From Stephanodiscus triporus (lineage: Eukaryota > Bacillariophyta > Thalassiosirophyceae > Thalassiosirales > Thalassiosiraceae): DNA of 15,769 nt. The stretch spans positions 1 to 15,769 of the forward strand of contig JALLAZ010000416.1 in assembly GCA_036939755.1 (NCBI GenBank). Reading direction: 5' to 3'. Below, piece by piece: positions 1 to 6,982 of the stretch. The position numbers and the translations under genes are program-made. How positions within the stretch are numbered: position 1 is the first letter of the stretch; each line of letters opens with the position of its first letter. The notes under the pieces are model-generated. The model ran no database searches, was not told the DNA's origin, and saw only the letters and a program-made list of their open reading frames with translations.

Positions 1-25
1 CCACTGATGAAAATGGGCATAAATG

Positions 26-1984
26 TTACAAATACCTCCTCACCTGCGTGTTCAGAGCAGCCAGATATGGTTTAAGTGGCGGCACTGGTTCTTTCATACC
101 AAGCTGGGTTCCCAGATCATTAGGACTCGGATTGAAAAATGGTTCTACAATCTTTGCATGGATTGTCTTGACATCTTCTATCTGTACCTTTCGTAAGCTG
201 TTAAGGCATCCATTTGCTTCCGGGCTCAAAAGAAGATGCTTCTTTGCCCTTGTCATTGCAACATAAAAAAGGTTACCCTCCTCACAGTGCAGATTTTTGT
301 TGACAGCGTGCCTAATATGTCTCATAATATGTCTCTTAGCAGACTGCATTACATCAAATCTGAAGTCATCATAAACCAAAACGGGACAATTAAACTCAAG
401 ACCTTTTGCCTTGTGCACTGTTGTCACAATGATTCCACAGTAATCGTCGGGCGATTGATCAATACGCATTGGAGAGAAAGACTTGCTCAAATCCGAGTAA
501 AATTGAGCGATCGACTTGTGCTGAGGAATAAGAAGAAACTTCAATAGATTGTAAGATTTGGACAAAGCAAGTCCCAAAGCAAAGTTCCTTTCGTCTCTAA
601 TGTATTCTTCAATTTTGTCAACGGTGGAAAAGGACTCGCCACCGAAAGTAAACTTTTTTGCTTCCATTTTCATGAAAGATTCCAATTTAAGCTCCCAACG
701 TTTGGGCTCGGGTGGCAGCCTTTCCCCGCTTAGATAGCACCAACGAGCGGGCGTATTTGTGGATAGATAATGAAAAATTCCATGATTAGTTCGGCAGATA
801 ACCACTCCACAATCCAACGCCTGGCCCGTAACTACTACTTTCCCTTCCTCTTTTGAGCGACCATGCAATGTGTCCCCGCCCAAAGCCCTCAGAACAGTTG
901 TGGCACATGACGCGATGTTCTTTCCAAACCGAAAGGATCCTGTCAAGGTGAACTTGGGATTTGTTGTATCTGCCGTAACCCTGAAGGAATGGCTGGCTCC
1001 ACGCCAGCCATAAACCTGTTGAAATCTGTCCCCAAACAAGTAGATTCTTTTGCCGGCCCTTTGCCGTTTTCCCCAAAATAAATCAGCTTGACAGGCTGTC
1101 ATGTCCTGCGCTTCATCAACAATTATATAATCATGAGGAATTTCAAGCTCTTCCAGCTGGGCAACTTTAAGATACCCATCATGCGATATGTCAATATCAC
1201 TTTCATCATGCCTCGCTTTGCTTAGATTCACACATTTTTCGCGTACCTCATCAAAAAAATCAGTTGCCCAAGAAATGTATTGGCTTGAATCGATATGCAT
1301 CCGCCACCCTGTGCGCTCGGTGAGATTACTACCCTCCTTAGCACCACAGACGACATGATCTTCGGTTATTTCTTTGTCAGCCGAACTCTGGAAGTTATGG
1401 ACTCTCTCGCGTATGTATCTTGCAATCTCTTTAACCATTGTTGGTTTCGAGCCAAATTTTCTCTTGCAATAGCCTGTGAGATCTAAGGTTTCAATAATCT
1501 TATCCAAACTGTAATCGTTAGTTGGTTTGATCTTGTTCGCACCAAATAGTTGGCGCAATACGTAAGAATGAGTAGTCCGGATCTTCATATTGTGCTGTGG
1601 GAATTTACCCGACTCCCTTGCTTCTTTTGCCATCTTTGAATTGTACACTAGATAGAGACATTCATTCCCGGCGTCATCCTCTTGGATTTTATTACACAGT
1701 AGTGCGATGGTTGATGTCTTGCCACAGCCCGCTAGGGCATTCACTGCCACAACGTCTCCTTCATTGGGCTTGTGCATGAGAATTGCCATTTGCTCTTCGG
1801 TATTCGCATAGTCAATATCTTTTCTCTTGTTCGTCGTGCATGCCGGCGATGATGATGATGACGATGACGAAAGCAACGGCGACGACGACGAGGTCGCGCC
1901 GCGCCAAGATCTCGATGCGATGGGTCCCATTCTGGACATGGCGGCCCGACCATTCCCTCGCAATCCGGCCAGAAGGATCATCAT
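26..1984 (-). CDS. FBH1-like UvrD/Rep-family DNA helicase
   Basis: This 652-residue frame is a superfamily 1A helicase, an ATP-driven 3'-5' DNA translocase. Visible motifs, in order: Q-motif NTEEQ near 61-65, Walker A AGCGKTST near 85-92 (Lys89), Walker B VDEAQD near 289-294, motif III GDRFQQVYGWRGA near 318-330, motif IV near 349-358, motif V TVHKAKGLEF near 522-531, and motif VI NLFYVAMTRAKK near 571-582. The wording of motifs III, V and VI is closest to FBH1, which limits Rad51 recombination in other eukaryotes. The FBH1 F-box is absent, so ubiquitin-ligase activity is not implied. The ATG at 1984 has A at -3; a second ATG follows at once. Residues 1-50 are Arg/Ser-rich and nearly free of acidic residues, so they could be an organelle presequence. 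The reading frame ends at 26-28, but a strong donor CAG|GTGAGG at 44/43 suggests splicing to an exon outside the window. Helicase identity is secure; the FBH1 subgroup is likely. Confidence 0.86.
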   Translation of the reverse strand: MMILLAGLRGNGRAAMSRMGPIASRSWRGATSSSSPLLSSSSSSSSPACTTNKRKDIDYANTEEQMAILMHKPNEGDVVAVNALAGCGKTSTIALLCNKIQEDDAGNECLYLVYNSKMAKEARESGKFPQHNMKIRTTHSYVLRQLFGANKIKPTNDYSLDKIIETLDLTGYCKRKFGSKPTMVKEIARYIRERVHNFQSSADKEITEDHVVCGAKEGSNLTERTGWRMHIDSSQYISWATDFFDEVREKCVNLSKARHDESDIDISHDGYLKVAQLEELEIPHDYIIVDEAQDMTACQADLFWGKRQRAGKRIYLFGDRFQQVYGWRGASHSFRVTADTTNPKFTLTGSFRFGKNIASCATTVLRALGGDTLHGRSKEEGKVVVTGQALDCGVVICRTNHGIFHYLSTNTPARWCYLSGERLPPEPKRWELKLESFMKMEAKKFTFGGESFSTVDKIEEYIRDERNFALGLALSKSYNLLKFLLIPQHKSIAQFYSDLSKSFSPMRIDQSPDDYCGIIVTTVHKAKGLEFNCPVLVYDDFRFDVMQSAKRHIMRHIRHAVNKNLHCEEGNLFYVAMTRAKKHLLLSPEANGCLNSLRKVQIEDVKTIHAKIVEPFFNPSPNDLGTQLGMKEPVPPLKPYLAALNTQVRRYL

Positions 1985-2252
1985 GTTTCGATATTATTGC
2001 GGTCTATGTGTGTGGGTGCAGGTCGAACAAAGACACCCATTGCGTCATTGGCAGTAGTACAACTGCGTTTTCGCTCCTCGTGAGAGACTTTCTTATTTAT
2101 CACTCTAGCACCGTAAACTACGACGAATCGTAGAAATCTTGAGTATGCAAGTGTGTATGACTTGTACTAACAAGGCAGTGACTTCTTCTTCTTAACATTG
2201 CGTCGACTTCTCATTGATCATCGGGGTGCGAGCCAATCGTCACATCCGAAAC
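1985..2252. promoter_or_regulatory. Shared upstream region of two divergent genes
   Basis: These 268 bases separate the start codons of the helicase (minus) and the kinase (plus), so they must hold both 5' UTRs and both core promoters. I see no clear TATA box. A TACTAAC sequence at 2165-2171 resembles a branch point, but the following AG at 2178 is too close to make a convincing 5' UTR intron. Position is the only firm evidence for regulatory function. Confidence 0.5.
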
Positions 2253-3114
2253 ATGGCGAAGAAGAAGAAATCCAAGAAGCCGTCGAAGGGCGACAACGTC
2301 GATCGTCCTCGGGACGCCTCCGCCGCAGTCGACGCGGGCGTCGACGGGAGTGTCGACGGGTGGATAGGATCCGACGCCGCCAAAGATCCGCCGCGACGGG
2401 CGGCGGGTGGGGATGGAGAGGAGGACCTGTCCCTCCGCCGTCACGACGAGGAGACTGTCCTGTCGGCCATATACGGCGACGACTTCTCGTCGACGACGGG
2501 CGCCTGGCATTGTCCCCTCTACAAGATACGCGTGCGCTCTCCCGACGACCATCATCACGACGACGACGACGACGACGACAACGCCAAACGCTGCTCCATG
2601 ACCCTGTCGATGCAACTCGACTCGAGGTATCCGCACTCTGTGCCGCTGTTGCGCGTGACCGACGTGACGGGCGTCGCCCTCGCGTCGACGTCGCGATTGT
2701 CGGCGCTCCTCGCGTCGTTGCGGGACAGGGCGACGGAGTGCGCGGCGTCGGGGGAGGTGATGGGATGGGAGCTTGGGAGGATCGTGGAGGACTTCGTGGC
2801 GGAGAGTATGGAGAATAGGAGGGAGGAGGACAGGAGGAGGATGGAGGACATGCGGGGGGGGAAGGGGAGGGGAGGGGTGTCGGGGTCGGTATTCTTAGAC
2901 GACTACGATGACGCCGACGGCGGATCGAACGACCGTCCTCCCGCGGAAACGGACCCGACGACCACGGCGACCACGACGACGGTGGACGACGACACCGAGA
3001 GGGAGGTAGCGCGGCAGATTGAGGCGTTGGACGCCGCGGCGCGCGTGCGCGATCAGAGGCGGCGGATGCAGGCCGCGCGGGGGGGAGGGGTCCTGCCGTC
3101 GATCGCGGACAAGC

Positions 3115-3158
<44 letters not shown>

Positions 3159-6100
3159 GGGAGCAACGACGACGTCGAAAATCTCTTGCGTGATCGCTTG
3201 GATCGTCAGCATAGTCATCTCGGGGCCGGGGGCGCCGTCAACGGTGGTAGCAACAACAACGTATCGCGGTACCAGACGGACTTCATCGAGATCGCGCACC
3301 TCGGTCGGGGCGGGGGCGGGGAGGTCGTGCGGGCAATAAATCGTCTCGACCGTCGCGAGTACGCCGTCAAGAAGGTGCTGCTTGAGGCCGAGGACGGAAC
3401 GACGACGACCACGACGGCCGCCGCCGCCTCGCAGAACGAAAAGTTGATGAGGGAGCTGTACACGATTAGCATGATGTCGCACAAGAACATCGTGCGGTAC
3501 TATCAGGCCTGGGTCGAACGCATCGGCGGAAGCGGTGGCGACGACGACAGGGGGAAGGAGGGAGAGGCTCCCCCCGATGTTGCTTGCGACGATGATAACG
3601 ATGATGACGTCGCCGGTGATGATGGGAGGCGAACGGGAGCGATTGATGAGATCTCGAACGAAGACGAGAGAAACGGTGATGATAATGACGACGACAACGA
3701 TGACAATGACGATGACGGTGATGGCGATGATTCCTCTGCAAGCAGCGATTGGTCCACTTCTTCCGGATCTTGTACCCCCCCATCATCGTCATCGAGTCAA
3801 AGTGCTGATGAGGGGACACCGATCGGCAACGAAGCAACTGACGAACAAGCGGCAACAATCACCAAGAACTTCTCGCGCTCTATTTCCCTCGACAATTATC
3901 TTGAGAACGAGATCGGAATATACGACCCTGGCAATCCGTTATTAGGGAACGCCATATTGTCGTTCGGATATCCGCCACTCACGGCGGTATCCTCGAGCGA
4001 AAAACGATTGCCGTCGCAATCTCACTCAACTTCTGATTGGAATGGCAGCAATCTAAATTCCCCAAGGCAAAGACGGCATTCCAAGGAATATGGAATAATG
4101 TACATTCAAATGCAGTATTGCAAAACGACGATGCGGGGCATGATCGACGAGTCGAAGTTATCAATTGATGCTGTGTGGAAGAGCTTAAGACAAATTTTGG
4201 AGGCATTGGAGTATATTCACAGCCGCAACGTAATACATCGTGATTTGAAGCCTGCCAAGTAAGTCCATGATATCAAATGCCAACACGATTTTGTCTGTGG
4301 TAGTTTTGACATTGTCATATCATTTTTTTTTCATACTCTTTACTGCGAGACAGTATTTTCATTGACGACGAAGAAAATGTAAGTGGCGAGATCAACATGC
4401 CATTTTTTATTTTGTTTCCTCCAACCGTCCCGGGTTTACTCATTCTTTGCTACAAAAAGATTCGTCTGGGCGACTTTGGCCTGGCAACATCGAATCGCTC
4501 GACAGCAACACCGGGCAATAATGCGAATAGCCTTCCCGATTCGGAGGTAGATGCACTGTATGACGCCATCGATGATTCTGCCAATCTCAGCTCCAATATT
4601 GGCGTTTCGATGAACAGCATAACTGGAGGAGTCGGTACGACACTTTACATGGCCCCAGAGCAGCATTTGAGAACGAAATCTTCATACAGCAGCAAGGCTG
4701 ACATTTTTTCTCTTGGGGTGCTTCTATTTGAGATGTTCATGTTGAGGGTGCGTTCCAATTATTACATCGTAATGCTGACAGCTCCGTTTGCTCAAACGGT
4801 TGGCTTATATTTCTTCATGTGACTTTTCATGTTGAAGCCAATCGGCTGTACTTACATGGAACGAGCTGAGGTTCTCACAGCTCTTCGAGGAGATTCACGA
4901 AGCGTCTCCGTAGAAGAGCCGATGGACGCTCTTTTCAACGACGAAGGTGAAGTAATTGGGGATTGGAAACTTGCATCCGAACAAAGATTTCCAGAGAGTT
5001 TCAGAGTTTCTGTTCCCTTGAATGCTCAGAAAATCATACTGTGGTGTTTGGAACGCTCGCCCAAACGCCGCCCATCGGCGAAGCAACTGCTGTCATGCAA
5101 TCTTCTCCCCAGAAAGGTGGAACTCGAGGAAAAATATCTTCATGAAGTGTTGCAGACGCTGTCAAATCCGCAAAGCGAACAATCTTATGCCACTATCCTT
5201 TCGAAGCTCTTTGACCGTCCAACTCCAAACGCTGTGCTTACTACATTTGACAATGAGGTGTCAATCAGAGCGAATAAGATTGATGCACGTCATCTCCTGG
5301 CAAAGTCTCTTGATGCGGTGAAGGGATCATCTTGGACGACCCACGGTTTGTCATATTGCAATGCAATGTCTGGAGTTGCAGTGGCTGCTGCTGTTACTGC
5401 GCTTGGGCGTGCCCAGCAGGTCGGAACTGTCTCTGGGGGTGGGAAGGAGGGGGAAGGTAGGTTGCAATGTTGGCTGTGCTACTTCGTTTCTTTTGAATGC
5501 GTTCATCAATATGCATTTCTTGGAAATTCCTGTCAGCTCTTCGCGGTGCACCCCAATTACTTGCTACGATATTAGCGATGACAGCTGCTAGTGCTGCCGC
5601 AGTGGAGGGATGCGCGAATGGCATCCTGGGTGCTGATCCTCGGGTCGTTGAAGGTCTATGTCGTAAACTTTCTGACATCTTCCAATCTCACGGCGCTGTG
5701 AGACTTCAAGGTCCTCTCCTACGGCCTAGAGACGCTAATATTTCTGTCTCATCATTAAACAAGCCTGTAGAACTCTTGGCCAGACGTGGATCGGTGCTAC
5801 GCCTAAGAGAAGATCTGTGCGTAAACTTCGCCAGGTCTGTAAGTCGTGGCGGCTCGTCAACGAACAACATGAAAAGGTTTGATATAAATAAAGTGTTCAT
5901 TGAGTCCGAGGCCGGTCTGCATCCCAAGGAAATTCTTGAAGCTTCATTCGACATTATTCAGGATGAAAATATAGCAATATCAGAGTTCCTGGAGGCGGAA
6001 ACGATACTTGTACTCTGTAGAGCAATGCGTTTCCTTACTCCAATAAAAGATGATAAAATGCATGAGGTTCCATCGACTGTTCTGAAATCTCCTATTTGGG

Positions 6101-6639
6101 TGCTCAGGATGACCCACACAAGGTGAGCGCTTTCCTCAATAAGAAAAGCAGCTAGAATTGAATGCGCACTTGACCCACCCCTCAATCAATCCTGTTCTCC
6201 GATTTCCTGGAAGGCTTTCCGATGCCATAATGGACTTAATGTTCCTTCCAACCTCCGAAGTCACACGTCAATGCTGCCTACGCATATTCACTGCACTAGC
6301 CTCATGCCCCCCACTCGAACTATGCAACCTCCGTGGGCAGTCAGGAAAACATAAGCGAAAAACACGTGAGATGAAACAGAAAAATATGGCATTCCTGGAC
6401 AAAGCTTTAGAAACAGCTATTGAAAACGACAATCTCCCTAAGAGGTCTGCGAAGCGACTTCGTGCATTCTTGTCTCATTTCTTGCTACCTCAACTTGATG
6501 CAAATAAAGGTATGTTATTGTCCATATTGATGTTCAATGAAGCCTCCTCTGTCTGACTTTTTTCTCTTCTCATCTTGTCATATCTCTTTGATTACTGATA
6601 ACAGTGTTAGATGATGTATCTTCCGCTGCAAGAAAATAA
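2253..6639 (+). CDS. GCN2-like eIF2-alpha kinase, seven exons, short C-terminus
   Basis: Proposed exons: 2253-4258, 4354-4378, 4460-4747, 4838-5456, 5537-6122, 6214-6509, 6605-6639 (3855 bases, 1284 residues). The ATG at 2253 has A at -3 and G at +4; an in-frame ATG at 2214 is less likely. Order: Lys-rich start; RWD domain near 65-190 (the GCN1-binding module in GCN2); acidic linker with a poly-Asp run; kinase with Gly-rich loop near 350, AVKK lysine near 375, an acidic and Ser-rich insert of about 190 residues, HRDLKPAN near 663-669, GDFG near 681-684, GTTLYMAPE near 736-744; then a HisRS-like region from about 1000, recognised by VELLARRGSVLRLREDL, HPKEILEASFDI and WVLRMTHTRLSDAIMD. In GCN2 this region senses uncharged tRNA and the kinase phosphorylates eIF2-alpha. 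There is no pseudokinase between RWD and kinase. The frame stops in the middle of the HisRS-like fold, so the remaining HisRS-like half and the C-terminal domain are missing. Confidence 0.88.
3115..3156 (+). repeat. (ACG)14 microsatellite coding poly-Asp
   Basis: Fourteen uninterrupted copies of ACG lie in the kinase gene and are read as GAC codons, giving an Asp run in the linker between the RWD and kinase domains. A shorter run of the same type codes Asp near 2560-2580, inside the RWD domain. Perfect trinucleotide tracts of this kind usually vary in length between individuals. Confidence 0.95.
4259..4353 (+). other. Intron 1 of GCN2-like gene
   Basis: GT-AG intron, 95 bases, phase 2, donor GTAAGT, acceptor GACAG after a T-rich tract. 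Removal joins HRDLKPA to NIFID, restoring the kinase catalytic-loop sequence; read-through gives a stop at once. Confidence 0.93.
4379..4459 (+). other. Intron 2 of GCN2-like gene
   Basis: GT-AG intron, 81 bases, phase 0, donor GTAAGT. Removal joins DDEEN to IRLGDFGLAT, the expected approach to the DFG motif. The exon before it (4354-4378) is only 25 bases. Confidence 0.9.
4748..4837 (+). other. Intron 3 of GCN2-like gene
   Basis: GT-AG intron, 90 bases, phase 0, donor GTGCGT, acceptor TTGAAG. Removal joins LLFEMFMLR to PIGCTYMERAEVL in the kinase C-lobe, matching the segment that follows the SLG-FFEM motif in GCN2 proteins. Confidence 0.86.
5457..5536 (+). other. Intron 4 of GCN2-like gene, 3' end uncertain
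   Basis: GT-AG intron, phase 1, donor GTAGGT. I chose the first acceptor, CCTGTCAG ending at 5536, giving 80 bases. AG sites ending at 5575, 5584 and 5602 keep the same phase, so the exact exon start in this Ala-rich linker is not settled by sequence. Confidence 0.7.
6123..6213 (+). other. Intron 5 of GCN2-like gene
   Basis: GT-AG intron, 91 bases, phase 2, donor GTGAGC, acceptor TTCCTGGAAG. Removal joins WVLRMTHT to RLSDAIMD, a recognisable HisRS-like segment. The open frame from 6158 that runs through this acceptor is therefore partly intron. Confidence 0.92.
6510..6604 (+). other. Intron 6 of GCN2-like gene
   Basis: GT-AG intron, 95 bases, phase 1, donor GTATGT, with a long T/C-rich tract before ACAG at 6601-6604. 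It leads to a last exon of only 35 bases ending in TAA at 6637-6639. The sites are good by consensus, but there is no conserved protein join to confirm them. Confidence 0.75.
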
Positions 6640-6640
6640 A
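6635..6640 (+). terminator. AATAAA at the GCN2-like stop codon
   Basis: A canonical polyadenylation hexamer overlaps the proposed TAA stop. It would place the transcript end just downstream if used. The only evidence is the hexamer, and such short AT-rich strings occur by chance. Confidence 0.35.
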
Positions 6641-6982
6641 AATATGACGGCCCAATTCATGCATGAGCAGGTTCCTCTATTGAGCTGGTCGGGCACCCGG
6701 GGTCGAGCGACGGCACGCTCGCCGGGTCGAGCACCGGTGTGCTCGCGCTCCCCGCGGAGGGGCCGGGGTTGAGCGCCGGGACGCTCGCTCCTCGGCGATT
6801 TTTCGCGTCGACGCGCCGCCATCGGAGCCACGTCGCAATATTTTCGAACTGCCGGGCGGGGGTTGCGCGCTGGGATGCTTGCTGTCATGTTTGTTGTGAC
6901 TGTTCATTGTGTCGGTGATCCGCATGCTTACAACAGAAAATTAATAGCGCACCAGCAGAATATTTTAATTATTTTTTCGAAA
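6640..6982. other. Gene-free stretch between kinase and PHD/HNH-like gene
   Basis: These 343 bases should contain the 3' end of the kinase transcript and the promoter of the next gene. The middle, about 6690-6870, is strikingly GC-rich between AT-rich flanks and holds three hairpins. An open frame on the plus strand reaches back to 6863, but the ATG at 6983 (AAAATGG context) is the better start because the extension is unlike the rest of the protein. I see no further HisRS-like coding sequence here in any frame. Confidence 0.6.
6704..6787. repeat. Three consecutive GC-rich hairpins
   Basis: Inverted repeats: CGAGCG/CGCTCG with loop ACGGCA at 6704-6721; CGAGCAC/GTGCTCG with loop CGGT at 6728-6745; GAGCG/CGCTC with loop CCGGGA at 6771-6786, extendable by a T-G pair. 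The first two start 24 bases apart and share the lead-in GGTCGAGC. The arm sequence is conserved while the loops differ, which suggests related copies. Function is unknown; it could be RNA structure in a UTR, a protein-binding array or a remnant of a mobile element. Confidence 0.75.

Noticed and set aside
2165..2178. TACTAAC followed by GCAG as a 5' UTR intron end
   Set aside because: The branch A to AG distance is about 8 bases and no matching donor stands out upstream.
2198..2818. Overlapping open frames on both strands across the first kinase exon
   Set aside because: They are Arg- or Val-rich shadows of the GAC/CGA-type repeats. The RWD and kinase motifs fix the true frame.
6158..6213. 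Open frame MNAHLTHPSINPVL before RLSDAIMD
   Set aside because: Donor GTGAGC at 6123 and acceptor at 6213 remove it and restore the HisRS-like segment in phase.
6704..6787. Hairpin array considered as a CRISPR array
   Set aside because: Only three units, different spacing for the third, no spacers of constant length and a eukaryotic context.
6863..6982. N-terminal extension of the PHD/HNH-like protein as a signal peptide
   Set aside because: The hydrophobic stretch is short and mixed with charged and polar residues, and a PHD finger protein is expected in the nucleus. The ATG at 6983 has better context.
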